The notes: generated by a model from the sequence alone, not told the origin. Positions 39,965 to 52,098 are shown, counted from the first letter of the stretch. The stretch: DNA of 64,000 nucleotides from Symbiodinium sp. CCMP2592 (GCA_905221615.1 CAJNDT010002057.1:574044-638043); one strand, 5' to 3'. Made by a program: numbers and translations.

Positions 39965-40229
39965 GTCGTCATTGGGTTGTTCCAGGAAGTTAGTTTCTGG
40001 TCCTCTTCGTCAGCTCATGTTTGAGCCGACTAGGGCTGAGGTGTACTGCAAGGGCTTAGGGTTTAGGTTTTAGGGTTGAGGTGTACCTCAATGGCAAGCT
40101 CGGCGAGCCGTTGCTGGGATGCCCAAGCCCTACAACCTCTCTGAAGCCTAACCTTGTCGCATGCTCCAAGACAGGGTTTGTGAGATTAGCTGGCATGTGA
40201 TTTGTGATCTAAACCCTTAAAAGGCCGTA

Positions 40230-40660
40230 GAACCCTAAACCCTAAACCCTAAAGCCCTAAACCCTAAAACCCTAAACCCTAAAGCCCTAAACCCTAAAAC
40301 CCTAAACCCTAAAGCCCTAAACCCTAAAACCCTAAACCCTAAACCCTAAAACCCTAAACCCTAAACCCTAAAACCCTAAACCCTAAACCCTAAAACCCTA
40401 AACCCTAAACCCTAAAAAACCCTAAAACCCTAAACCCTAAAACCCTAAAACCCTAAACCCTAAACCCTAAAACCCTAAACCTAAACCCTAAAACCCTAAA
40501 CCCTAAAGCCCTAAACCCTAAACCCTAAAACCCTAAACCCTAAACCCAAACCCTAAAACCCTAAACCTAAAGCCCTAAAGCCCTAAACCCTAAAACCCTA
40601 AACCCCTAAACCCTAAAACCCTAAAGCCCCTAAACCCTAAAACCCTTGACCCTAAAACTC
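40230..40660. repeat. interstitial telomere-type array
   Basis: About 430 bp of CCCTAAA mixed with CCCTAAAA and CCCTAAAG units, all in one orientation and much purer than the scattered words elsewhere. It lies some 560 bp outside the right edge of the motif domain. Confidence 0.9.
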
Positions 40661-40679
40661 CAACCTCGAAGCCGGAAAC

Positions 40680-40873
40680 TTCGATCTTCTTCCTCGAGAC
40701 CTTCTGCAGATACCTCGACTCCTCCACTCCTAAGAGACTTTGAACGCAAGTGCCAGGGACAGATCCTGAACTTCGTCAAACTTCGAAAGCAGCATGGAGA
40801 GAAACCTCGGCACTTGCAACATCAGGATGTTTGGCTTTGCGTGTTTAGGGTGTGCAACAGACATGATAGATAG
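40680..40873 (+). CDS. possible plus-strand exon
   Basis: The frame reads TPPLLRDFERKCQGQILNFV and then KLRKQHGEKPRHLQHQDVWL before a stop. It is unique sequence directly after the telomere-type array. It would be the only plus-strand exon I list and has no recognised domain. It could be unique non-coding DNA. Confidence 0.3.
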
Positions 40874-41399
40874 GGCACGCGGAAGGGTTACAACAGCATG
40901 ATATCTCATGCATGTAAAGTACATGGAAAAGCGCTTAGTCTTGACTCGAACCTCGCTTTGCTGAAGCTGAACACCAGGCCCTGCGCAAAATCCTACAGCT
41001 TCAACCGGGTTCAACCTGCGAAGTAGGCAAGTCTAAACCAGAACCCTCGCTGCTAAACCGCACCCATGCCTGCATCATCAAATCGTGGCAAGCACGCACG
41101 GACAATGGCGATTTGCGGACTCTGAATCCAAAACATTCAGTCTGGGATACCAAATGCTCAATATAGGACATACTACTACTCCTGCCAGTTACCAGTCATA
41201 TGTGCTAGCAGCAGAATAGAACATGCGCAAACGCATTCCAATATAAGTACACTTTAGCCTATGATCACCGTGCTCCGGGACGGTCAAGTTCTGAAACCAC
41301 CGAGGCATCCGCAGGCTGAGAAAAAGGATCTGCCCAAAGATGATCAACAAGACCTGGCAACTGTCAACTTCCCCAACGACCGCCCCACACATATTCAGT

Positions 41400-41700
41400 G
41401 TGCAGTTTGTCTGTGTACACACATATACAAACATATATATATATATATGCGTACATATAAACCGAATACATATACATGTACATAAGCATAAGCATAAATG
41501 TGTATACATATATATATATATATACATAATGTACATGGACATCTGCCCATATACATATACCTATACCTATACATATACATGTTTATATGGCGTATACTTT
41601 CTATACAGGAGAACATATATATATATATATATATATATATGTATACATATATATATATGCATAGGAATATATATAGATATATATATATACACACATCCTT
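41400..41700. repeat. TA/TATAC-rich microsatellite block
   Basis: Long TATA, TATACA and ACATATAC runs produce Tyr/Ile-rich frames on both strands, which I do not regard as genes. Confidence 0.85.
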
Positions 41701-42352
41701 TCTTCCCCATGTATTCATGTATCTAGGTGTTTGATGCTTGGTTTAGAGCTGTTGAATCTTATGTGCGGTTACGATATCTAAGACTATAACTTCGGCCACA
41801 CATTCATATGTCCACGTACATATCTACTCGTCATGTCTCCTCCGTCTCGGTCTTCGGGACTAGGATTCGCTGAACCGTTGTTTTCTAAACCTAAGAGTGA
41901 CCTAGGAACAAAGGGGTGCTCTTTTGGTTTAAAGGGGGTTAGAAGGGAACCTGAAACCTAAAAGAGTGAAAAAAGGGCTTACTCTGGCTCCTGTTTTCTT
42001 GGTGATGTCTGCAGCTGTGTCGGCCCCCGTGAATTTTCAATTCCGAAAGGGAACCCTGTGCATAATGTAGACCCTGATTAAGCAATCCCCTTGCTATTAC
42101 CGGCCACAGCATTCGGATCATGTATATGACCCCTTTCAAGGCGTATTCATCAGGCGTCTACTTACTCAGCACCACCCCCCTGATAGAAGCCCTACTTCGA
42201 TCCATTGGAGGCCAAATCTGTTGGTAATACTGTCAGCTGTGTGTCCGAATTTTTTCTTGCAAAACCCTCTGATACTGACGTAGGATTGCCGAACCTTCCT
42301 TCTAACCCACAGCCTTGTGATCTAGCTTAATTATGGCTTATGACAACACAAG

Positions 42353-42515
42353 CTAAGCAGTTTTGAGATCCATCATCCTCCACCGCGCTTCTCCGGCTGC
42401 GTTCACAGCGGTGGCGAAGTCAGCGATTTCGACTTCACTCGAAGTCATACCCCGCATTTCTTACAGAATTTGTCGAGATTCATGTGAGGACAGATTTCCC
42501 AGTCGGTCCGTGAGA
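42353..42515 (-). CDS. terminal exon with one base missing
   Basis: After a pyrimidine-rich acceptor (CTCTGCCCTCAG) the frame reads SRTDWEICPHMNLDKFCKKC. After one extra base at a GGGG run near 42,452-42,455 it continues GMTSSEVEIADFATAVNAAG and ends MMDLKTA before a stop at 42,353. The four Cys/His residues could bind zinc. The indel lies in a homopolymer and may be a sequencing error. Confidence 0.45.
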
Positions 42516-43491
42516 CTGAGGGCAGAGTAAGTGTGGGAGGCAAGGAGAAAAGACATCGAGTCTTTCGCCAAAAATGGCCACGACATGGTGTTTTCAGGTG
42601 GTCGACATGTTCATATCGGAGCAGTCGAACGTACGAAACGCTCTCGCTGTCACTTCGAACACAAGCGTTCTGCACAACAACCACACCCCAAACGGCCCTC
42701 CAAAGACTTGAAGACGTCATGATTAATACCGATAGCCACTATCAGCAACACCACTTGAACCGAGAATCAGAAAGAATGTAAAACCAGCTATCATCGGGTA
42801 ACCACCTGTCTCTCGGAGCCTCTTTTCAGGACAGCCTTTTTGGCAAACAATTAAAGCCTACAACCCTGGACCCTTGGCTTAATCTCTAAACCAGAGAGTG
42901 TCCGAACGTGGATGAACATGCTGGGAAGGCAAAGAATGCCGCGTAGGCCCAGTTCTGAGCCCGCATACCGGCCTTGTGTACGGTCAGGGTTCGGGCTCAG
43001 GGGTGGGGTTTAGCATCTAGGGGGCGGGGTTCGGATTTAGGGGTTTTGAGGGTAGAGGGTTTATGGGTTTGGGGGCATTTCAGCATTAGGGTTGCAAGCT
43101 TTTCAAAGCTTCACGCGCGGAGCGGGGATGGTTTCGGGCTGAGGGCTCGAGGTGCATGATCTGAACTACTTGGACGTCGAGCCCAATGTAGCTACAAGTG
43201 GCTTACTCCGTTAAAGGTAGGACATACTGCAATATGTAAACCCACTCTTAGAGAAGGGAACCTCTGTCCGCACCTCTTGCCACTCAAGAAGCATGTGCAC
43301 AGTGCAGGTAACCGAGAAACCCTACACCCTAAACCCTATGTAAAAATAGAGGTCAAAACACTCCCTAACATTGAACAAAATCTTAACTTCCAGAGGGTCC
43401 ATATCCACTACCATTAAAAGAATTAGGTCCCCGAAGGCAATAGGGATGGTATTTTGGGACCTTATTCCATAATGGTAGTATATATATGGAC

Positions 43492-43588
43492 CCTCCTCTG
43501 GAGCTGTAGCAAAAGCGACTCGCACCAAACGCCACATGGGCTCTGGGCCGGGCATCTTGCTGTCGGCCTCCGCTGTCTGCATCTCCGA
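43492..43588 (-). CDS. possible 97-bp exon
   Basis: The frame is SEMQTAEADSKMPGPEPMWR, then LVRVAFATAPEE. It follows a CATCGAG acceptor and ends at a GTCC donor. Coding-like composition surrounded by AT-rich and telomere-like DNA. The product is unknown. Confidence 0.4.
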
Positions 43589-44290
43589 CTCGATGTTATG
43601 TTTCTTTTCACATCTTCGGTTCGTCGCTTAAAGTTCTCAGCTTTTGGAAAACCCTGCACCCGAAAGCCCTAAACCCTAAGCCCCCTTCACACTGAATCTG
43701 CCGAACACCCTTGATGTTGAGGCTTGAAGCGTGCGGGTTGGATCCGGAAATCAAGCAGTTTGAGCTCCCGGCATACATGATGGTGTTCCAGTTTTCTCCT
43801 GCGGCCGGAGTGAGGGATCACTGATCACGGGCCCCCTTCCAAACCATGACTCACTAAGCCGCCCGATACTCCAAGTACTGGCCCCGAAACAATGGAATCC
43901 TACAAACCCCCACCTAAACCCTTGAATACCGAAAAGCAGAGTTTAGAAGGCTTTCAACCTAGGTCAGCGACGGCCCGTTCAGATGAGGTTTCGAGCGATG
44001 GGCCTTGGACCGGGTTTTGAAGTTCGGGCTAATTACAGGTGCTGCGGTGGTTTTGCAGAACTTTATGTGGAATTGAGATACTTACCGCTATGAGGGTTCC
44101 CTATATGAGACCTAAACACTGTATATGACTATAGGCTTGTGTCAGGGTTTTATGAGCTGCCACAGAGTGCTTCCCATAATGCCATAGGGATTTCATGAGA
44201 GTTTGATTGGATTTGCTGAGGCCCTGTATCGAACCGGCCCAGAGAATTCAAGTCCGAAACCCTCGAGCCGGACGCTTTAAGCTTTGCGCT

Positions 44291-44404
44291 ACTTGGAGGA
44301 TCATGGGACTTAGTAAGTAAGGTTATAAGTACCCTATTTGGGGTTATAAGTATAGTTACCTTAATTGCAACCCTAGTTACCAAGTCCCATGACCCTTTAA
44401 GTAT
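44291..44404. mobile_element. MITE family A, complete copy
   Basis: ACTTGGAGGATCATGGGACT opens the element and a good inverted terminus closes it. This is the best family A reference copy. Confidence 0.7.
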
Positions 44405-44549
44405 ATTGCCACTACACTACCGTGCGCACTGTGCAAGATGTTCTACAAGCCGATGACTGGGGAGCAGCAAGGCCTGCAAAAAGTTCCACCACCCCCCCCC
44501 CCTGCCACACTGCCCAACTTAAGCCTCGATATCAAAAGGACTGGGGCTT

Positions 44550-44710
44550 GTGTACTGAAAAGGCCTTGTGTGTATATATGTATATATGTTTGTACAGGTA
44601 CGTATGCATGTATTCATATATGTATAATGGTATATATAAATACAAATACAAATACATATATATATATATATACACACACATATTTGCATAAATATATATA
44701 TATATGCAGT
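44550..44710. repeat. AT-rich microsatellite
   Basis: TATATG, ATACAA and TATA runs. The Tyr/Ile-rich frames here are artefacts. Confidence 0.8.
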
Positions 44711-44764
44711 ACTAAAAGTTTTGCGGGACCTATAATATGGAATGCTGTGACGAGGTATTCAGAC

Positions 44765-44839
44765 CCCCGATGTCACCGATCCGGGCCGCTCCTGTCATGA
44801 TCTGGAAGATAGAGACCTCGTCTTTCTGATTTCTGGCTT
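44765..44839 (-). CDS. 75-bp exon, unknown product
   Basis: It sits between a CCCTTTCCAG acceptor and a GTCTGA donor, and 25 codons read NQKDEVSIFQIMTGAARIGD and neighbours. Both borders and composition support coding, and the parent gene is unknown. Confidence 0.45.
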
Positions 44840-45031
44840 CTGGAAAGGGCGGGCTCCAAGTTAGAAGTGCCAAGAAGCAACATGGAGAAATGAAGGCCCT
44901 AAACCCTAAACCCCAAACCCTAAACCCCAAACCCTAAACCCCAAACCCCAAACCCCAGACCCTAAACCCTACTACTTAAGCGTCAACAAACAAATCCCGC
45001 GAGCTTCAAGAGGGAAGATCCTACAGTCTGA

Positions 45032-45171
45032 TTTATAGGGCCCCCAAAGAAGCACATAAGCACAAATCGGGAGGGGGATATCCCATATAAACCTCCTCGT
45101 AATGAAGCTCAATAAGGTAGGGATATCCCTGTAAAATGCTGACACTTATGTGCTTTTGGGGTCCCTAAATA
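45032..45171. mobile_element. MITE family G
   Basis: The inverted ends are TTTATAGGGCCCCCAAAGAA and a downstream CTTTTGGGGTCCCTAAATA. The inner GGATATCCC palindromes are also inverted. It is a single copy in this window. Confidence 0.55.
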
Positions 45172-45298
45172 TAGAAGCTTGGATAGCTAGTAATACGTTT
45201 GATGATATAAATCCTAGGGTTCCTTTAAAGGGATCTACAAGGGTGCCTTTTAAGGATTCCTTTAAGATCTCTATAGGGTTTTAGGGTTTGGGGTTTAG

Positions 45299-45382
45299 GT
45301 TGATGATATAAACCCGGCATTACCTTAAGGGCCCTAAACTGTGGGAATTATGGTCTATTCCTTGCTATGGGTAATGCGACAT
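45299..45382. mobile_element. MITE family B, 3'-truncated copy
   Basis: GTTGATGATATAAACCCGGC and the family B core are present, but the right terminus is lost after GGTAATGCGACATTCC. A bare left terminus also occurs at about 45,202. Confidence 0.5.
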
Positions 45383-46102
45383 TCCTAGCCCCAAAACCCG
45401 GTTCTAAGTAGCAAGGCCTCTGTGGCGTCTGTGCTATATCAACGGCTCTGTTGTAGAGACTCTCACAGAGTCGTGTGCACTTTGAGGCTCATGGGAGGGG
45501 AGCTTCCATGTTCACCGCAGGCTTCCGCATCAGAATCAGGGCTTAGGGCTTTTGGGCGGCGATTTAGGGCTGAGGGTTTGGCTTAGGGGCTTGAGAAGCT
45601 GAACTGCAAAGGCAGCCTCCAAGAGCTACATGGCTTCTTGCTACGGTTTCAACACGGTTTGCTGGGAACCGCAAAGCCTCAGCCTAAAGCCGTGAAGCCG
45701 TAAACTGGGCCCACGACCAAAGACCACAGGAAGGTGTCGAAATGAGCGCGTGGTATGCAGTCCTTCGGGAAGCACAGGTTGGGTGCAGGGGAAGTACGGA
45801 AATAGCGTAACTTATTCATCAAACCTCTTATTAATTGAACATGAGGACCTGGAGGTGATGCGACTCGGGTTTCTCCTTCAGCAGCCAGGGCTCGTGGCTC
45901 AGGGCTCAGGGTTGCTAAGCATTCGGGTTTTGGATCTTGTTTTCTGAGACCTGGGAAGGGCAGCATCGGCCGGCTGAGGACTTTGGCTATGTAGAAACCT
46001 GATTCGGAAACCTTGGGTTCTTTTGATGCGGACAATATTTTGAGATTTGTGTTTAAGGGTGCATTGGGACTTTCACACTGCCAACTCTATTGGGATTATA
46101 GG

Positions 46103-46137
46103 ACCAGGGTTTCTTAATCAGGTTCCTACATTAGTCC
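46103..46137. mobile_element. MITE family D, right-end fragment
   Basis: GGTTTCTTAATCAGGTTCCT followed by ACATTAG matches the family D right terminus. The remainder is absent. Confidence 0.5.
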
Positions 46138-46370
46138 AAAATCTCGGCTTGGAAGGAGATCGAATCTATCTGCCGGATGAGACGCATGTCGACGAAAGAC
46201 CACCAACCAGCAATCTCGGTGCTACTTGCTGAAACCTTGCGCAGCCTGATTCCCGATGTGCCACCCGGAACTGCTCTACCGCTTCCTGATGCGGTGATTC
46301 GGCTAATAGCTTGACGCTCCTGTCGGAAAGCCTCGTCGAGACCCTCTGTCCCACCGCACCTCGGCTTAGG
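46131..46370 (-). CDS. possible terminal exon
   Basis: A frame without ATG reads GTEGLDEAFRQERQAISRIT and later STEIAGWWSFVDMRLIRQID before a stop at 46,131, which lies in a MITE end. A second minus frame across the same bases is also open. Coding is plausible but the frame is uncertain. Confidence 0.3.
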   Translation of the reverse strand, partial: PKPRCGGTEGLDEAFRQERQAISRITASGSGRAVPGGTSGIRLRKVSASSTEIAGWWSFVDMRLIRQIDSISFQAEILD

Positions 46371-47427
46371 TGCAATAGGCGTATGGGTTTTAGGGTTTAG
46401 GGTTTATAAGGCTTGGCGTTGAGGGAGGGTCATCCTCAGCTTGTAAGCCTTATGGGGTTCCGGGACAGGATCGAAAAGTTTTTGAAGCCGGTGGATCACT
46501 TCACACTTCTAGGCGCTGAAGCCTATGATGGCTTCAACAGAAGTGGCTAGCGACCTTCGAAAGGTGCAGACTCGGGCTCAATGTTTAGGATTTCGGGTTT
46601 GGGTTTAGGGCTTTCCGGTCCGTATCTTGCAATCCGCCCATCAGCGGTGAAGACTTTCCCAAAGGGTCCTAAGTACCTAATAGTACCTCTATATATACAC
46701 ATATGTATGTATATTATATATATATATATGTAAAATGTAGGGCTCCTATATTCGGAAATTCTATTGTTATTTGGGGAAGTATCCCCCCATAACACTACCT
46801 GGGACCCTTTGGGTGTTAGAGCTTGCAGTTGAAGGCTTCCTGGGTTCTACCCTGAACCCTACACCCTAAAACCCCTAAACCCATAAACCCTAACCCCTAA
46901 ACCCTAACCCCTAACCCTAAACCCCAAAACCCTAAACCCTATACCCTAAACCCTAACCCCTAAACCGTGGAGACAGAACCGTAGACCTCAGCCCTCAAAA
47001 ACCCCTTAAGAATCAGGGCATCCTTGCATCCACCTGCTTGAAGCTCTTTATGCGAGCGGTTGTGGCTCTTATCCTTGGGATCTGACCTAACGGTAAGTTG
47101 CGTCAGGGGCCGGTAGGGCATGAGGTGCCGCAAAGCTAGAGTCGAAGGATATGAGGGCCTCCGGCTGCTGCACATCTGGGGCTGTAGGGCCTAATCTGCC
47201 AATGAGAATGGCGTTTGAAGCGAAGGCGACACTGACATTGCCACGGCCTGGGCACCTAGCCATTGCACAGCTCGACTTATAAACTAGCTAAATTGAAATG
47301 CACATCACAAACCAAACCCTAAACCTTACTTCCCAAAGTTGCGAAGTCCTCAACCCCACACTCAAAGCCCTTATATAACCTTAACTCACGCTCCGAGACC
47401 AGGCTATACCGAACTTAGAACCCTGGC

Positions 47428-47505
47428 ATTTTTTTTTAAATTTCACCTGTTTCTTAGGGATTATAATAACCAAAAATTAAAAAATATTTCTAAGTACCCC
47501 TAAGC
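47428..47505. mobile_element. dispersed repeat family H, copy 2
   Basis: Close to the 39.77-kb copy (CTGTTTCTTAGGGATTATAA), with the same inverted ends. Confidence 0.55.
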
Positions 47506-47590
47506 AAGCCCATGTCGTCGGGACCCCGACCATGCTCCGCCCTGATCGGGGCTCACCTCCGCCAAGGTATCCACATCCTGGCCACCCAAA

Positions 47591-47767
47591 CCCAGAGAGC
47601 CCAATACCCCTCAATTAAGGAATACCTAGGGTTCCTTAAACGGGCTCCTTAAAGGGATCTATAAAGGGGGTCTATAAGGGAATTAAGGAATATGGCTCAA
47701 ATTATACAGGGCTTCATATGAGGATTTAAGCTATATTCCTTAATTAAGGGGTATTGGGCTCTCTGGG
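47591..47767. mobile_element. MITE family F, long termini
   Basis: The nearly perfect inverted termini are over 30 bp (CCCAGAGAGCCCAATACCCC continuing CTCAATTAAGGAATA). The long clean arms suggest a recent insertion. Confidence 0.7.
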
Positions 47768-48142
47768 AACTGCAACCTTGGATCCCATGCGTCAACAAGC
47801 GATAAACCGTACCCCTTGAACGCTAAACCCTAATCAAGCTTAAACCCTAAACCCCAAACGCTTAGAGCTGTAAATTAAAGCACCCAAAGAGACCCTAAAA
47901 GAACAAGCATAGAAACCTTTTGGTTTAGGCCTCCCTTGTGACCCTGGTGTCACATGGCATAGGGCGATACGGGCCTTACCACATACCTGTAAACCGTAAA
48001 GCCTAAACTGCATTGGAATCCAAAAACCCCGCATGAAAAAGCGCCCTGGCAGTAACCCCTGTAATTAGCAGCAACGATGTGCTGACAGGTTACTACTTAC
48101 CGTTTAGGGATTGACAGCACTTGGGACCTGTGGTGTAGGATA

Positions 48143-48263
48143 CTATAGTGCCATGCCAGCAACTGGGGACTGCAGGTGAAAACGGATGCCACCGCACATT
48201 GCGGCGGCGTAAGGTAACACAATCCAGAGATATTGCAGAGGTCGACAAACTACCATCCGAAAG
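48143..48263 (-). CDS. possible exon, hydrophobic
   Basis: After a strong acceptor (TTCTTCTTTTGGCGCACAG) one frame reads FRMVVCRPLQYLWIVLPYAA and runs to a stop at 48,143. Its phase does not join the 48.4-kb exon directly, and another frame is also open. The hydrophobic reading may be coincidence. Confidence 0.3.
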
Positions 48264-48410
48264 CTGTGCGCCAAAAGAAGAAGTGAGAAACAACTTCCCC
48301 GAATAGTGTTTGTTACAGACTCCAACACCCTCATTCACAACCCTATGATTATAATCCTATACTTGTATCGTACTCCATGATCCTTTAGCCCGAAACACTC
48401 AACCCGAAAC

Positions 48411-48523
48411 CACATTTGAGCACTGCGACAGCTACCAAGCTCGAAAGAAAGGCCACGAAGTGGAACGTGGACTGGAAAAGCTGCGTGAACATCAGGGTGC
48501 AGATGTACAGGACGAGAGAGAAC
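48411..48523 (-). CDS. membrane exon, probable S5 segment of a voltage-gated channel
   Basis: 37 codons read FSLVLYICTLMFTQLFQSTF and then HFVAFLSSLVAVAVLKC. The part ending in LYICTLMFTQ resembles the S5 helix of protist voltage-gated cation channels, which often ends in FTQ. It is on the same strand as, and downstream of, the S2, S3 and S4 exons at 55.8, 53.0 and 52.1 kb. The linker exon between S4 and S5 was not found. Confidence 0.45.
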
Positions 48524-48594
48524 CTTACACATAATGCATGACGTGCTCATGGTTGTAGTGGTTTTATCTATCTACCCATCTCTCTTTCTATATG

Positions 48595-48595
<1 letters not shown>

Positions 48596-48630
<35 letters not shown>

Positions 48631-48690
48631 TGTGTGGAGGGGTGATGCATTATACTCGATTTTATGTTTGTGTATATATATATATATACA

Positions 48691-48726
<36 letters not shown>

Positions 48727-48730
48727 TAAT
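48596..48730. repeat. TA and CATA microsatellites
   Basis: A TA run, then a seven-fold CATA array, then TA again. The frames here are artefacts. Confidence 0.85.
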
Positions 48731-48917
48731 ATGTATTTTATTGGTATGTGCTTCATAATTTCTTTATGTCTTTTTCGACTTATTCATGTATTCTATCGGC
48801 ATTCGGGCTTTGGGACGTGCTTGAAGTTCTAGTTGCGGGGTTTAGTCCTGGGTGTCCACTAGTAGAAGGGCCTTGAAACGTGAGGTTATGTTCTGCGCCT
48901 CGCAAGCCCTAAACCGT

Positions 48918-49013
48918 ACTTGGAGGATCATACCTTACTTGGGGTTATAAGTGATTAAAAGTATAGTTGCCTTAAGTATAACCCTAGTTAATAAGGCCCC
49001 TGACCCTTGAAGT
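48918..49013. mobile_element. MITE family A, internally deleted copy
   Basis: It begins ACTTGGAGGATCATACC and ends CCTGACCCTTGAAGT. Part of the left subterminal sequence is missing. Confidence 0.6.
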
Positions 49014-49558
49014 AAAACGGAACCTCTTGCACTGCAGCCTAAACCCCACATCCTGACACCTCAGCCCTAAACCCTAAACCGTAACCCCTAAACCCTAAAC
49101 CGAAGCTTTCAACTGTCAGGTTGCAGGGCTTGGGGCTGAGGCCCTGGGGTTTATAGGTTTTACTTTAGGGTTTGGGGTTTAGCTTTTGTTTTACATATGC
49201 AATGGCTCTGTCTGTCTACACTTGAGGTTTAGGACTTAGGGTTTTTCGTTTAGGCTTTAGGGTTTAGTTTTGGGCTCAATGCTTAAAGAGGTTCGGGCTG
49301 ATAGGGTTCAGGTTTTGACCTTAAGGGTGAATTGCTTAAACAGGTTAAGGCTTAGGGTTTAGGCTTTTACTTTAGGGTTTAAGTGCTTCAAGAGTTTAGG
49401 GCTTAGGGCTTTGGGATTAGGCTGCTTCTCAGGCCCAGGCAGGACAATCCAGTAGCTCCTTGGCTGAAGCAAGCGTTTCAGGATTTACTGTGAGTATTTC
49501 ATTCTTCGGGGTTTCGGGTTCGCCGATGCGCAGATGGCACACATGCCTTCAGGACATT

Positions 49559-49678
49559 ACTTGGAGGATCATGAGATTTAGTGAGTAAGGCTATAGGTAC
49601 CTTAATCGGGGGTATAAGCAGTTGCAATGGATACCTTAGCTGTAACCCTAGTCACTAAGTCCCATGACCCCCCAAGTA
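49559..49678. mobile_element. MITE family A, complete copy
   Basis: It begins ACTTGGAGGATCATGAGATT and ends ATGACCCCCCAAGTAGT, about 120 bp. Confidence 0.65.
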
Positions 49679-50210
49679 GTTCATTCCCATTTGATATCAG
49701 CTCAGCGCCGGGATCATGCAAAAACCTAGACCTGGCCGTGGACCACATGCCTCAAGCTGGGGGATTCAAATCTTTAGGATTTCTGGTCCATTGCATATCT
49801 CCCGGCAGGAAGAAAGTGCCGAAATATAACACCCAAGTGTCAGCGACTTGCCTGTGTAGAGCATGGCCTGCAAATGGGCAAAGGATGCAGGCTAAGGGCT
49901 CGTAGTGTGACAGATTTGGGCTGTGAAGTCCTGGGGACTAGCTATTGCGCTTTGTGGCTACCAGGACCCCACAAGTATGCAGACTAACAGCCGTTTATAG
50001 GCTTTGGACCATTATTTCGCCTATATACTTCTCGTGTGGGTTCACAAAATCCTATTCGCCTTTTCTCCCTCTCAAGGCCTTGGGTCTGCAGGACTCGATG
50101 TCAGAATGACTAAGAGGTTGAACGGCAGAAGCTTCATTACGGTGAGAACCCTAAACCCTAAACCCCCTTAAACCCCTAAACCTTAAACCCTTAAACCTAA
50201 ACCCTAAACC

Positions 50211-50283
50211 CTATAAACCCTACAAACCCTATAAGCCCTATAAGCCCTATAAACCCTATAAGCCCTATAAACCCTATAAAACC
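50211..50283. repeat. 9-bp variant telomere-like array
   Basis: Units of CCCTATAAG and CCCTATAAA recur about eight times. This looks like a derived CCCTAAA unit with a TA insertion. Confidence 0.75.
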
Positions 50284-51050
50284 TAACACTATAAACCCCC
50301 GGAAAGCTTCACCATGCCGGGGCTCGGCAGGGTTTAAGTAGCTTAACGGTTGGGCTGTGCCGACGTATGCAGATGTTCCTCGCTTTGATCTGAAAGAGCT
50401 GTTATACATATGTAAAAAACATGTGCGTGTATATATATATATATGTATATATACACATATACATATTATACATATACAAAAATGTATATAGTTACATATA
50501 TAGGTACTTTGGGCTTATGCCTTCGGTTTTTCGGCTTTCGGGCTTCTCACATGAGCCTTGTCCTCGGGCCTTCCTTCGAGCACTGGATGGCTCATCTTCG
50601 AATCCTACACTTCCAGAAACAGCAAATAAAGCACTAAACCCTTAAACCCCCGATCCCAAGCCCCAAGCCGAACAGTAACCCTAAAATAAAACCCCAGACG
50701 ACCGAGAAACGAGAAAGAGTGAGGTGGGAAAAGCACCCCCCCCCCTCCAGCTCAGCGGGGGGGTGAAAGAGTTAAAGAGAAGTAAAACCCCTAAACTTTA
50801 AACCCTAAACTCAAAGCCCCGGCTCCGGAGAAACGGCCTGGAAGAGTCTTGCAACAAAGACACACCAAAACCCAAAACCCAAAACCCGGAAACCCCAAAC
50901 CCAAGCCCCAAATCTCCAAACCCCCGAAGCCGCAAAGCCTTCAAGAGCACTCGAAAAGATGGCCATCGGCTTGCAAGCTTGTTCAGGACCTCTAGGGAAG
51001 TTTTTGGATCTAACGCTTAGGGTTTTGTGTTTCGATGTTTAGGATCTACG

Positions 51051-51134
51051 TTAACCTACCAGGCTCTTACTATACACACACCCTGCTATAGAATTCATAG
51101 GGGCCACTACAAATAGTAGGTTCTGGTAGGTTAA
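51051..51134. mobile_element. short inverted repeat, family E relative
   Basis: The ends TTAACCTACCAGGCTCTTAC and GGTTCTGGTAGGTTAA are inverted, about 84 bp in all, with no frame. Confidence 0.5.
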
Positions 51135-52022
51135 GCTTGGATCTTCGGACTTAGGCTTGCGATCTGGAGGATGGCTCGTGAGATCTGGCTGTAAACTCTC
51201 AGTCTTAGTTTAAACAACTTGATGGAGATGTGGGTGGTTGTAAAATTGGGGCGCTTTTAAGGTGCCGTAAAGTATTTTGGACCCACGAAGGGACCCTGAT
51301 CTTGACAACCCCCCATGTGTTTCCGGTAAGGCGGCTGGCAGAGAGCTGCTCAGTACATCAAGAGGAAGTTGGAAATCTCTGGAAGATACTTTCGTCAGTC
51401 TTCGACCTTTGGAACTGAAATAGCCGAACAATTTAACCGCCATTGGTGGCTGTAGTTTGGAGCAAAAATATTGTTGCAATGCTACTGTGAGTCGTTCACA
51501 TGGTCCACGGACCCCAACCTTGAAGCCCTAAAGCCTGAAGCCGTAAGCCTTACGCCAAACCCCAACGCCAGCCCCCCCCCATGCTCCAGAACCCCTTGAT
51601 CAAGGAATACATCTGCCATTAATGATATCAACTGTCCCTCTTCAAAGGTAAAGTGTTGAGAGATGGGCTTTTGGAGTCTTTCGGCATCTTTCCTCGCAGT
51701 CCTGTGATAGCTAGTCTAACATACCCCTTTCATGCCCCATCACACATCACAAGACCCTTCCTGAAAAAGCCCTTATCAAACCCTCATACAACCCATAAAC
51801 CCTTAGAGACCCCGTCATAATCCTTCATAAACCCCTACTCTAAGCCTTTACCTGGACCCCACAAGTATGTAATTGGAACACTAGCCTTTCGTAGATTTTG
51901 GACCACTATTTTGCCGACTTTTGGGGGCTTAGGTAAGGCCCTGGAGGTCTCTAATATAGGGGCTTTAATAACTAGCATAGGGTTTTTGGGGGCCTCCTCA
52001 TTCTCATTCCTATATTATAAAC

Positions 52023-52098
52023 CTCGGCTGCGCACCCGAAAGAGGCGCAAGGTCCGCAGCGCCGTGAAGGGCGCCTGACCGTCCGGGCTCGACAGCAC
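52023..52098 (-). CDS. voltage-gated cation channel, S4 exon
   Basis: 25 codons read SPDGQAPFTALRTLRLFRVR and flanks. The Arg-every-third pattern (LRTLRLFRVRSR) is the voltage-sensor S4 signature. The borders are TTTCCCAG and a GTTTAT donor. The exon begins in phase 0, which matches the phase-0 end of the S3 exon, and the S3-to-S4 spacing is that expected of one channel repeat. Such channels conduct Ca, Na or K across membranes. The pore exon is not found, so ion selectivity is unknown. Confidence 0.6.

Noticed and set aside
41189-41734. Tyr/Ile-rich frames on both strands
   Set aside because: They are products of TATA and TATACA runs with no splice or domain support.
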